NCBI GenBank assembly: GCA_029266425.1 | Contig: JAQSWY010000005.1 | Coordinates: 124,001 to 188,000, forward strand | From: Xanthobacteraceae bacterium | Lineage (GTDB): Bacteria; Pseudomonadota; Alphaproteobacteria; Rhizobiales; Xanthobacteraceae | Direction: 5' to 3' | Length of the DNA: 64,000 nt | In this document: piece after piece, positions 8,576 to 16,483 of the stretch | Position numbering within the stretch: the first letter of the stretch is position 1 | Layout: each line of letters begins with the position of its first letter | Translations under genes and position numbers: made by a program | The notes under the pieces: generated by a model | Told to the model about the DNA's origin: nothing | What the model saw: the letters and a program-made list of their open reading frames with translations, nothing else | Databases searched by the model: none

Positions 8576-9821
8576 CGGCTCCCCGGCCGCTGCTGCCGGC
8601 CCGGCGCATCGGCCCGGCCTCCAGCATGGGGCTGAGATAATTGGCGATCTGGGCGTGCCCGTCGAGCATGTCCGGGAACATCGACGCGGATGGCGGCTTC
8701 TGCGCGCACAGGGCGGTGAGCGCCGCCGCCATCTCCATCGGATCGCGGCTCGCAGCGCCGTGCTCGACCGGGTCGGGAAGCATCCGCACCAGGCCGAGAT
8801 CGGCGGCGCGGCGGGCGCGGATGGTCTGTTCGAGCCTCGGCCGGGCGCGCGGCACCAGCAGCGCCGGCTTGTCGAAGGACAGTATCTCGCAGAACGTGTT
8901 GTAGCCGCCCATGCCGACCACGGCGGTGGCGCGGTTCATCAGCCGCTCGATCTTGGGATCGAAGATCATGCCTTCGACATTGGGCAGGCGGTCGACGCGC
9001 TCGGCGAACCCGACGCGCTGGGTGGTGGAGAGATAAGGCCCATAGACGATCACCGCCGGCAGCGGGATGTTCGGATCGGCCTCGTAGGCCGAGATCACCC
9101 AGTCGATCAGCCCGGCGCCGTCGGCGCCGCCGCCGGTGGTGACGAGGATGAAGGGCCGCTTGGTCAGCTTCGGATATTTCACCGCGCTCATGCCGCCCGG
9201 CACGGTGCGGCGCAGATAGCCGGTATAGACGATGCAGGTGCGCAGCTCCGCCGGCAGCGGTATGGCGTCGAGCGGTCGATAGAACGCCTCGGAGCCGTAG
9301 ACGAGGATGTCGTCATAATGGTCGGTCAGGGTGCGGATCGCGCCCTTGTCGTGCCATTCGGCGCGGACGGTGTCGGGGTCGTCCAGCACGTCGCGCACGC
9401 CGATGAGACGCCGCGTGCCCATATCGGCGAGTATGTTCAGCGTCGGCACCAGTTCGCCGTGGAAGCCGGTCGGCTCCTTATCGGCGATGAAGATGTCCGG
9501 CCGGAACGATTCCGCGGCCTGGCGGATCAGCGCCTCGCGGATCTTCGCGACCTCGGACAGTTCCAGGCGCAAATTGCCGCCGCTGTAGCTGCCGTCCGCA
9601 CTCTTGCTGACGCTCGGCACGTGGACGAAGTCGATGCCCGGGCCGAAGTTGAAGCTGCCGGCCAGCGACGAGCCCGACAGGATGAGGATCGACAGGTCGC
9701 GATGTTCCTTCGCCAATGAATTGGCGATGGCCCGGGTCCGGCGGATGTGACCCAGGCCGAACGTATCGTGGCTATACATCAGGATACGCGGCGAGCGCGC
9801 GGTTTTAGAAGTCTCGTCCAT
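8568..9821 (-). CDS. MurG-like glycosyltransferase family protein
   Basis: 417 residues. GT-B fold of the MurG/GT28 superfamily: MYSHDTFGLGHIRRTRAIA (residues 15-33) forms the acceptor-side glycine loop, FILVTTGGGADG (224-235) the start of the second Rossmann domain, and VVGMGGYNTFCEIL with RPRLEQTIRA (301-336) the donor site. The same signatures occur in the N-terminal half of the fusion protein at the end of this operon, so the two may be distant paralogues. First large gene of the operon. The C-terminal ~20 residues are Gly/Arg/Ser-rich and probably disordered. Confidence 0.86.
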   Translation of the reverse strand: MDETSKTARSPRILMYSHDTFGLGHIRRTRAIANSLAKEHRDLSILILSGSSLAGSFNFGPGIDFVHVPSVSKSADGSYSGGNLRLELSEVAKIREALIRQAAESFRPDIFIADKEPTGFHGELVPTLNILADMGTRRLIGVRDVLDDPDTVRAEWHDKGAIRTLTDHYDDILVYGSEAFYRPLDAIPLPAELRTCIVYTGYLRRTVPGGMSAVKYPKLTKRPFILVTTGGGADGAGLIDWVISAYEADPNIPLPAVIVYGPYLSTTQRVGFAERVDRLPNVEGMIFDPKIERLMNRATAVVGMGGYNTFCEILSFDKPALLVPRARPRLEQTIRARRAADLGLVRMLPDPVEHGAASRDPMEMAAALTALCAQKPPSASMFPDMLDGHAQIANYLSPMLEAGPMRRAGSSGRGAGG

Positions 9822-9850
9822 ACGATCAAACGTCGTTCCGCTGGATCACG

Positions 9851-9958
9851 TCACCATTCCGGCTCGGGGCCCGAACCGAAACCGATGAAGCGATCGACCC
9901 CAATGGCACTTCCAAAGCCGTCGTCGCCAGCATAATGGCGCTCGGCGTCGAGCGCCAT
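9851..9958 (-). CDS. possible 35-residue ORF at the head of the glycosyltransferase operon
   Basis: ATG at 9958 preceded by GGGAGAA seven to eight bases upstream, a good ribosome binding site, and a TGA 29 bp before the first glycosyltransferase gene. The predicted peptide is acidic and Gly/Phe-rich (for example GVDRFIGFGSGPEPEW at its end) with no helix or signal. It may be a small protein, a leader peptide for the operon, or chance. I do not recognise it. Confidence 0.35.
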   Translation of the reverse strand: MALDAERHYAGDDGFGSAIGVDRFIGFGSGPEPEW

Positions 9959-10178
9959 TTCTCCCGCGATGCAGCGAGGCCGACAAGGGCCAAGCCCGAC
10001 CCTTAGGTTAACCCCCACGCCGGCCGGACGCCACGCCCTCTTTCGGGCAGGCGCCAATCCATTCGCGGTATTGAACAGATTGGTACCGCGGTGATCAGGG
10101 CGATTCGAGGGTGCGCCGCCGCCAAACCATTGCGCCGCCTCGGGGTCGCCGCCAAGCCGGCGCCACTCCGATCTCCGG

Positions 10179-10919
10179 TCACTTCAGCGGCACATAGATG
10201 TCGATCACCATGTCGTCCTGCGAGGTGGTGCGCGGATCGCTGCGGTACTCCTCGATATAGAGGTCCTGGGCTTCCAGGTCCTTGGCGTCGAGCAGGTTGG
10301 CGATCTGCTCGTAGGTCGGGTCCATCGCCTCATAGGAGCCGCGGTGGGTGAAGCGCAGCGCCTTGCCGGCGGGGGAAGCTGCCAGTTCGAACTGGACGCC
10401 CGGCTTCTCGGTGGTGGCGCCGGAAAAAGGAATTGCGGCCTCGAAATCGAAGCCGGCATCGTCGGTCGAGGTATAGATGATGAGCGGTGGGCCGGCCGCC
10501 TTCAGCTTCAACCGGGTCAGTTCGGTATCGACTTCCTTGAGTGCCGCGACAATGCTCGCAAAGCCCTCGTCCCAGCCGCTCTGGCCGCGCTTCTGCAGCA
10601 CCGGGACCGGCTTCATGTCGACCGCTTCGCCGAAGCCGTCGGGCTTGTCGAGCGGGTTGGCCGGGGCTGCGGCCGCGCCCTGATTGTCCTGCGGCGCTGC
10701 CGCCGGCGGCACGGGCTGGGTGTCGACCCCCTTCGGATCCACCACCGGCGGCGAGGTCATGTCGGTATCCGGCGTTGGCGCCGGGGCCTGCTGCGCTTGG
10801 GGCTGTGCCGGCCCCGACGGGGCAGGCTGGGCGGGGGCTTGCGCGGCCAGCGGGCCGGCGGCGACGAGCAGCGCGATCAGCGCCAGCGGCAGGGAGGAGC
10901 GAAGCAAACAGATCATCAT
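10179..10919 (-). CDS. exported GyrI-like effector-binding-domain protein
   Basis: 246 residues from ATG 10919 (ATG 10916 is equivalent). A signal peptide ([23 protein letters not shown], cleavage near residue 26) leads into ~75 residues rich in Pro, Ala and Gln. Then comes a GyrI-like/SRPBCC-type effector-binding domain (~residues 85-246) ending in [16 protein letters not shown] and DIYVPLK, as these domains do. Such domains usually bind small hydrophobic ligands in the cytoplasm; here the protein appears to be periplasmic. It is divergent from dapF with 162 bp between starts. Confidence 0.78.
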   Translation of the reverse strand: MMICLLRSSLPLALIALLVAAGPLAAQAPAQPAPSGPAQPQAQQAPAPTPDTDMTSPPVVDPKGVDTQPVPPAAAPQDNQGAAAAPANPLDKPDGFGEAVDMKPVPVLQKRGQSGWDEGFASIVAALKEVDTELTRLKLKAAGPPLIIYTSTDDAGFDFEAAIPFSGATTEKPGVQFELAASPAGKALRFTHRGSYEAMDPTYEQIANLLDAKDLEAQDLYIEEYRSDPRTTSQDDMVIDIYVPLK

Positions 10920-11081
10920 GTCACCGGGGGCGCGAGACGGAACGGTTCTAGCATTCCCGCGCGCCGCCCGCGACGTGCATGTCGGCACGGCGCGACAGAT
11001 TGGGGTACACACTGGCCTTGTTGCATCGCTTCGCCATATAAGGGCGCAACCCCACGCTTCCAGGATCCGAAATTCCGGTCG

Positions 11082-11963
11082 ATGGCAACGCTCGCGAACC
11101 GCCCCTTTGTCAAGATGAACGGCCTCGGCAACGAGATCGTCGTGCTTGATCTGCGCGATGCGCCCATTGCCGTGCCGCCGGCGGCGGCACGCGCGCTGGC
11201 AAGGCCGGAGGCGTTGCCGTTCGACCAGATCATGGCGCTCTATCCGCCGCGCGCCGCGGGCACCGAAGCCTTCGTGCGCATCATCAATGCCGACGGCTCG
11301 GAGGCCGGCGCCTGCGGCAATGGCACGCGCTGCATCGCGCTCTATGAGGCGGGGCGGACCGGGCACAACCATCTGCTGTTCGAAAGCGTCGCCGGCCTGC
11401 TCGACTGCACCGTGAGCGAAGACGGCGTCTCCGCCGATGTCGGCCGCCCGCGCTTCGGCTGGGCCGAGATCCCGCTGGCCGAGGAATTCGCCGATACCCG
11501 TGCCATCGAATTGCAGATCGGCCCGATCGACGCGCCGGTGCTGCATTCGCCTTCCGTGGTCAATGTCGGCAATCCGCACGCGATCTTCTGGGTCGCGGAT
11601 GTCGAGGCCCACGATCTCGGGCGTTTCGGCCCGCTGCTCGAGAATCATCCGATCTTCCCGGAGCGCGCCAATATCTCGCTGGCGCAGGTCGTCTCGCCCG
11701 AGTACATCATCCTGAAGGTGTGGGAGCGCGGCGCCGGCCTCACCAAGGCGTGCGGCTCGGCCGCCTGCGCCGCCGCGGTGGCGGCCGCGCGCACCCGCCG
11801 CACCGGGCGCAAGGTGCGGGTCACATTGCCCGGCGGCGATCTCCTCATCGAGTGGCGCGAGAGCGACGACCACATCCTCATGACCGGTCCGGCCGAGTTC
11901 GAGTTCGAAGGCCGGCTGACGCCGGCCATGCTCGGCGAGGCCGCGACCAGCGGCGCGGTCTGA
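11082..11963 (+). CDS. dapF: diaminopimelate epimerase
   Basis: 293 residues. Converts LL- to meso-diaminopimelate in the lysine and peptidoglycan pathways, in the cytoplasm. Both catalytic cysteines are present: Cys78 in [11 protein letters not shown] and Cys224 in [11 protein letters not shown]. The N-terminal [10 protein letters not shown] is the family start signature. ATG 11082 is chosen because it gives the expected short N-terminal extension. The gene ends in TGATG, overlapping the start of mtaB, so both are translated together. Confidence 0.97.
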   Translation: MATLANRPFVKMNGLGNEIVVLDLRDAPIAVPPAAARALARPEALPFDQIMALYPPRAAGTEAFVRIINADGSEAGACGNGTRCIALYEAGRTGHNHLLFESVAGLLDCTVSEDGVSADVGRPRFGWAEIPLAEEFADTRAIELQIGPIDAPVLHSPSVVNVGNPHAIFWVADVEAHDLGRFGPLLENHPIFPERANISLAQVVSPEYIILKVWERGAGLTKACGSAACAAAVAAARTRRTGRKVRVTLPGGDLLIEWRESDDHILMTGPAEFEFEGRLTPAMLGEAATSGAV

Positions 11964-13225
11964 TGTCGGTCGAGGTCGTCACTTTCGGCTGCCGACTCAA
12001 CACGCTCGAATCCGAGGCGGTGAAGAACGCGGCGAGCGCGGCGGGGCTGGAGCGCACCGTCGTCGTCAATACCTGCGCGGTCACGGCGGAAGCGGTGCGG
12101 CAGGCCAAGCAGTCGATCCGCCGGCTGAAGCGCGAGGACCCGGAGCGGCGCATCGTCGTCACCGGCTGCGCGGCCCAGACCGAGCCCGAGACCTTCGCCG
12201 AGATGGACGAGGTCGCCCGCGTCGTCGGCAATGCCGAGAAGGCGAAGCTTGAAACCTGGACCTCGGCTCGGCAGGCCTTCGATTTCGGCATCGGGGCCGA
12301 GGAGAAGGCGGTCCTCGGCGACATCATGAGCGTGCGCGAGACCGCGCTGCACCTCATCGAGGGAATAGAAGGGCGCACCCGCGCCTTCGTGCAGGTGCAG
12401 AATGGCTGCGATCATCGCTGCACCTTCTGCATCATCCCCTATGGCCGCGGCAATTCCCGCTCGGTGCCGATGGGTGAGGTGGTGACGCAGGTCCGCCGGC
12501 TGGTCGAGAACGGCTACTCCGAAGTGGTGCTCACCGGGGTCGACCTCACCTCCTACGGCATCGGCCTGCCGGGCGCGCCGAAGCTCGGGCAACTGGTGCG
12601 CGCGTTGCTGCGCCATGTGCCGGAACTGCGCCGGCTGCGCCTCTCCTCGATCGATTCCGTCGAGGCAGACGAGGATCTCGTCGCCGCCATTGCCGAGGAA
12701 GAGCGGCTGATGCCGCATTTGCATCTCTCGCTGCAGGCAGGCGACGATCTGATCCTCAAGCGTATGAAGCGCCGGCATTCGCGCCGCGACGCCATCGAAT
12801 TCTGTTCGAGGCTCCGCGAACTGCGCCCCGACATCGTGTTCGGCGCGGACATCATCGCCGGCTTCCCGACCGAGACCGAGGCGCATTTCCGCAATTCGCT
12901 GCGCCTCGTCGACGAATGCGGGCTGACGCATCTCCATGTGTTCCCGTTCTCGCCGCGCAAGGGCACGCCGGCGGCGCGCATGCCGCAGCTTGCCCGCGAG
13001 GCGATCAAGAAGCGGGCAAAGCGCCTGCGCGAGAAGGGCATGGAGGCGCTGCAGCGCCACCTTGCCGGCGAGATCGGCCGCCGTCGCGCGGTGCTGGCGG
13101 AGACCGAAGGCATGGCCCGGACTGAGGGCTTCACCCCGGTGCGGCTGGTCCGGCCGCTCACCGCCGGCACGATCGCCGATGTGCGCATCGCCGGACATGA
13201 CGGCACCCGACTGATCGCGGCATGA
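11963..13225 (+). CDS. mtaB: tRNA t6A37 methylthiotransferase MtaB
   Basis: 420 residues. Radical-SAM enzyme that converts t6A37 to ms2t6A37 in tRNAs reading ANN codons. The UPF0004 domain carries three cluster cysteines (Cys10, Cys38, Cys69). The radical SAM motif is NGCDHRCTFC (Cys149, Cys153, Cys156), and a TRAM-like segment closes the protein. The N-terminal pattern VEVVTFGCRLNTLESE separates MtaB from MiaB and RimO. The start overlaps the dapF stop, and ftsY follows after 16 bp; this order is common in Hyphomicrobiales. Confidence 0.95.
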   Translation: MSVEVVTFGCRLNTLESEAVKNAASAAGLERTVVVNTCAVTAEAVRQAKQSIRRLKREDPERRIVVTGCAAQTEPETFAEMDEVARVVGNAEKAKLETWTSARQAFDFGIGAEEKAVLGDIMSVRETALHLIEGIEGRTRAFVQVQNGCDHRCTFCIIPYGRGNSRSVPMGEVVTQVRRLVENGYSEVVLTGVDLTSYGIGLPGAPKLGQLVRALLRHVPELRRLRLSSIDSVEADEDLVAAIAEEERLMPHLHLSLQAGDDLILKRMKRRHSRRDAIEFCSRLRELRPDIVFGADIIAGFPTETEAHFRNSLRLVDECGLTHLHVFPFSPRKGTPAARMPQLAREAIKKRAKRLREKGMEALQRHLAGEIGRRRAVLAETEGMARTEGFTPVRLVRPLTAGTIADVRIAGHDGTRLIAA

Positions 13226-13241
13226 GCCAGCAAGGCTACTG

Positions 13242-14180
13242 ATGAGCGACACCGAAAACGCCCGCCCCGGCTTCTGGAAGCGCCTGACGCAGGGCCTGAC
13301 CAAGACCGCTTCCGGCCTCTCGAGCGGCATCACCGACCTCTTCACCAAGCGCAAGCTCGACGCGGACACGCTCGAGGACCTCGAAGACGTGCTGATCCGC
13401 GCCGATCTCGGCGTCGAGACCGCGGCGCGCATTGCGGAAGCGGTGGGTAAGGGGCGCTACGACAAAACGATCGAGCCCGACGAGGTGCGCGCGCTGATCG
13501 CCGCCGAGATCGAGGCCGTCCTCAAGCCGGTGGCGCGGCCCTTGGTGCTGGATGCGGCGGCGAAACCGTTCGTGCTGCTGATGGTCGGGGTCAACGGCTC
13601 CGGCAAGACCACCACCATCGGCAAGGTCGCGGCGAAGCTGCGCGCCGATGGCAAGAAGGTCGTGCTCGCCGCCGGCGACACCTTCCGCGCCGCTGCCATC
13701 GAGCAGCTGAAAGTCTGGGCCGACCGCACGGGCGCGGCCATCGTCGCCCGCGAACCGGGAGCGGACGCCGCCGGCGTCGCCTTTGACGGGCTCGCCAAGG
13801 CCAGAGCGGACGGTGCCGACGTGCTGATCGTCGACACTGCCGGGCGTTTGCAGAACCGCGCCGAACTGATGGCTGAACTCGAGAAGGTGGTGCGCGTTCT
13901 CAAGAAGCAGGAGCCCGATGCCCCGCATGCGGTGGTGTTGGTGCTCGATGCCACGGTCGGCCAGAACGCGCTCTCCCAGGTCGAAGCGTTCCGGCGGGTG
14001 GCCGGAGTGACCGGGCTGGTCATGACGAAGCTGGACGGGACGGCGCGCGGCGGAATCCTGGTCGCCATCGCGGCCAAGCACGGGCTGCCGGTGCACCTGA
14101 TCGGGGTTGGAGAAGGTGTGGACGACCTGCAACCCTTCGAGGCACGCGACTTCGCGCGGGCTATTGTGGGGCTGGACTGA
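13242..14180 (+). CDS. ftsY: signal recognition particle receptor FtsY
   Basis: 312 residues. SRP receptor GTPase that docks ribosome-SRP complexes at the inner membrane. The N domain covers ~residues 20-95; the G domain has GVNGSGKTT (116-124), the DTFRAAAIEQL insertion (146-156), DTAGR (198-202) and TKLDG (262-266). The acidic A domain of E. coli FtsY is nearly absent, as usual in alphaproteobacteria. It is third in the dapF-mtaB-ftsY run. Confidence 0.97.
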   Translation: MSDTENARPGFWKRLTQGLTKTASGLSSGITDLFTKRKLDADTLEDLEDVLIRADLGVETAARIAEAVGKGRYDKTIEPDEVRALIAAEIEAVLKPVARPLVLDAAAKPFVLLMVGVNGSGKTTTIGKVAAKLRADGKKVVLAAGDTFRAAAIEQLKVWADRTGAAIVAREPGADAAGVAFDGLAKARADGADVLIVDTAGRLQNRAELMAELEKVVRVLKKQEPDAPHAVVLVLDATVGQNALSQVEAFRRVAGVTGLVMTKLDGTARGGILVAIAAKHGLPVHLIGVGEGVDDLQPFEARDFARAIVGLD

Positions 14181-14264
14181 GCATCAATCCGCGGGCTCAA
14201 GATTTGTTGCCTTGATCCCGCCGCCTGAAGACGCCACAAGGCGCCCAACACAGGATTGTCGCTG

Positions 14265-14891
14265 ATGACCGAAGCTGCCGTGCCGGGGAACGAGACCACC
14301 AAGGGCCCCGCCCGCACCATGCACCCGCTGCTCAAATTCGTGCTCGAGATGGGTCCGCTGGTGATCTTCTTCATCGCAAATGGCCGCGGCGGCATCTATG
14401 TGGCAACCGGCGCCTTCATGGTCGCGACCTTCGTCGCGCTGGCGGTGATGTGGATCATCGCCCGCAAGATCGCGGTGATGCCGCTGATCTCGGCTGCGGT
14501 GGTGCTGGTGTTCGGAACCCTTACCATCGTCCTGCAGGACGACCACTTCATCAAGATGAAGCCGACCTTGGTGAACGCGCTGTTCGGCATCGCGCTGCTC
14601 GGCGGCATGATGCTGAACAAGCCGCTGCTGCCCTATGTGCTTGGCGACGTGTTCCACATCGATGCCGAGGGCTGGCGCAAGCTGACCATACGCTGGGGCA
14701 TCTTCTTCATCGCCATGGCGGTGCTGAACGAGGTCGTCTGGCGCTCGGTCTCGACCGATACATGGGTAGCGTTCAAGACCTTCGGCTATCTGCCCATCAC
14801 CTTCCTGTTCGCCATTGCCCAGGCGCCGCTCCTGACCCGCCATGCCATCGAGCGCGAGCCGGATCAGCCCGCGAACGCGCCGGCTGAGTAG
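14265..14891 (+). CDS. yciB: inner membrane septation/intracellular-septation protein A (YciB/IspZ family)
   Basis: 208 residues with about five to six hydrophobic helices. Family signatures are KFVLEMGPLVIFFIAN near residue 20, NKPLLPYVLG in the middle, and WRKLTIRWGIFFIAMAVLNE. The start at ATG 14265 has AGGA upstream; TTG 14256 is less likely. The protein is known for effects on septation and the cell envelope, with an uncertain biochemical role. It follows ftsY after 84 bp and probably belongs to the same transcript. Confidence 0.92.
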   Translation: MTEAAVPGNETTKGPARTMHPLLKFVLEMGPLVIFFIANGRGGIYVATGAFMVATFVALAVMWIIARKIAVMPLISAAVVLVFGTLTIVLQDDHFIKMKPTLVNALFGIALLGGMMLNKPLLPYVLGDVFHIDAEGWRKLTIRWGIFFIAMAVLNEVVWRSVSTDTWVAFKTFGYLPITFLFAIAQAPLLTRHAIEREPDQPANAPAE

Positions 14892-14912
14892 GATCCGGTC
14901 GTACAGAGTGAA

Positions 14913-14995
14913 GTCATCCCTGGTCTTGTGCCGGGGATCTCGATTCCCGACAGTGCATCAGAGGCCGAGATGGCCGGCACAAGGCCGGCCATGAC
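14913..14995. repeat. dispersed palindromic repeat, family A, copy 1
   Basis: Begins gtcatccctggtcttgtgcc and ends with ggccggcacaaggccggccatgac; the two arms are partly complementary. It lies between the convergent ends of yciB and the esterase gene and could act as a bidirectional terminator. Related copies are at 20151, 30591 and 42412. Confidence 0.75.
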
Positions 14996-15033
14996 GTCGC
15001 TTGGTATGGGGAGAGAAGTCGCGGGCTGACCTC

Positions 15034-15666
15034 TCAGCCCGGCTTGCCGGCCGCGATCTGGGCAAGGAACGCCTCCACCGCCGGCAGCATGCGGGCGACG
15101 ATGATGTCCACGCCCGTTCCCAGCGGATGGATGCCGTCGGGCTGGTTGAACTTCGCCTCGCCGGCGACGCCGTCGAGAAAGAAGGGATAGAGCGGCACGT
15201 CGTATTTCTTCGCCAGCGCCGGATAGATGGCGTCGAAGCGCTGCTTGTAGTCCGCGCCCATGTTCGGCGGTGCCAGCATGCCGGCGAACAGCACCGGGAT
15301 CTTGCGCGCCTTGAGCCGCGCCAACGTCTCGTCGAGCGCCTTCTCCGTGATCGCCGGATCGAGGCCGCGCAGCGCGTCATTGGCGCCGAGCTCGAGGATC
15401 ACGCCCTGCGTGCCGTCGGGTATCGACCAATCGAGCCGGGCGAGGCCGGCGCTCGTCGTGTCGCCGGAAACGCCAGCGTTCTCGATCACAACGTCGTGTC
15501 CCTTGGCCTTGAGCGCGGCCTCCAGCTTGGCCGGAAATGCTTCGCTCGCCGGCAAGCCGAGCCCCGCGGTGAGGCTGTCGCCAAAGGCGACGAGCAGGAT
15601 CGGCTCGGCCCGCGCCGAAGTCGCGCCCGAAATCAGTGCCAAGGCGACGAGCATACCCAGCGTCAT
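15034..15666 (-). CDS. tesA: SGNH-type arylesterase/lysophospholipase (TesA-like)
   Basis: 210 residues from ATG 15666. A signal peptide (VALALISGATSARA, cleavage near residue 20) is followed by the SGNH blocks VAFGDSLTAGLG (nucleophile Ser), SGDTTSAG (Gly), ELGANDALRG (Asn) and DGIHPLGTG (Asp/His). Periplasmic thioesterase/esterase acting on acyl chains or lysophospholipids. Upstream in-frame starts, up to ATG 15765, would add a basic n-region but overlap the divergent ABC gene. The divergent tesA/ybbA/ybbP arrangement is the same as in E. coli. Confidence 0.9.
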   Translation of the reverse strand: MTLGMLVALALISGATSARAEPILLVAFGDSLTAGLGLPASEAFPAKLEAALKAKGHDVVIENAGVSGDTTSAGLARLDWSIPDGTQGVILELGANDALRGLDPAITEKALDETLARLKARKIPVLFAGMLAPPNMGADYKQRFDAIYPALAKKYDVPLYPFFLDGVAGEAKFNQPDGIHPLGTGVDIIVARMLPAVEAFLAQIAAGKPG

Positions 15667-15763
15667 CCCGGCGCGGCGCGGCCCCTTTCGCGGCGGGTGC
15701 GCTGCACCATATGGTGCGGACCCGAATGTGGCGCGGCTAAACAAGGCGAAGCAAGCGAAAGCC

Positions 15764-16483
15764 ATGCAGGCAAACTCCTCCAGCGGCACCGACCCCGCCA
15801 TCCGCCTCGATGAGGTGGAACTCTCCCTCGGCAGCGGCGCGGCGCGCGTCCATATCCTCAAAGGCGTGTCCCTGAATATAGGCCGCGGCGAGGCAGTCGG
15901 CCTCGTCGGGCCGTCCGGCTCCGGCAAATCGAGCCTGTTGATGGTGCTCGCCGGGCTGGAGCAGGCGGATTCTGGCAGGGTCACCGTCGCCGGGCAGGAA
16001 TTGACCAGGCTCTCCGAGGATGCGCTGGCGCGCTTCCGCGGCCGCCATGTCGGCATCGTGTTCCAGTCCTTCCACCTGATCCCGACCATGACCGCGCTGG
16101 AGAATGTCGCGGTGCCGCTGGAACTCGCCGGCCGGCCGGACGCCTTCGAGCGCGCGGCGGCGGAACTCGCTTCGGTGGGGCTCGGCGCCCGGCTCGACCA
16201 CTACCCCGCCCAGCTCTCCGGCGGCGAGCAGCAGCGCGTGGCGCTCGCCCGCGCGCTGGCGCCGGAGCCGGCGATCCTCGTCGCCGATGAGCCGACCGGC
16301 AATCTCGACGAGGCGACGGGGCTGCAGATCATGGAACTGCTCTTCGCCACCCACGCCCGGCGCGGTTCGACGCTGGTGGTCGTCACCCACGATCTCAATC
16401 TCGCGCGGCGCTGCGACCGCGTGGTGCGGCTGCGTTCCGGCCAGATCGAGCCGGAGACCGCGGACGAGGCCGTGCCGGCATGA
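15764..16483 (+). CDS. ybbA: ABC transporter ATP-binding protein, YbbA/LolD-like
   Basis: 239 residues. Walker A GPSGSGKSS, Q-loop FQSFHLIPTMT, signature LSGGEQQRVALARAL, Walker B ILVADEPTGNLD and H-loop VVVTHD are all intact. This MacB/LolD-type ATPase works with the FtsX-like permease encoded directly downstream, whose ATG overlaps the end of this gene. The start is divergent from the TesA-like gene. Confidence 0.93.
   Translation: MQANSSSGTDPAIRLDEVELSLGSGAARVHILKGVSLNIGRGEAVGLVGPSGSGKSSLLMVLAGLEQADSGRVTVAGQELTRLSEDALARFRGRHVGIVFQSFHLIPTMTALENVAVPLELAGRPDAFERAAAELASVGLGARLDHYPAQLSGGEQQRVALARALAPEPAILVADEPTGNLDEATGLQIMELLFATHARRGSTLVVVTHDLNLARRCDRVVRLRSGQIEPETADEAVPA

Noticed and set aside
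11645..13432. 595-codon minus-strand frame over dapF, mtaB and ftsY
   Set aside because: Antisense shadow of three core genes.
14181..14264. Possible small RNA between ftsY and yciB
   Set aside because: No hairpin, promoter or terminator could be made out.
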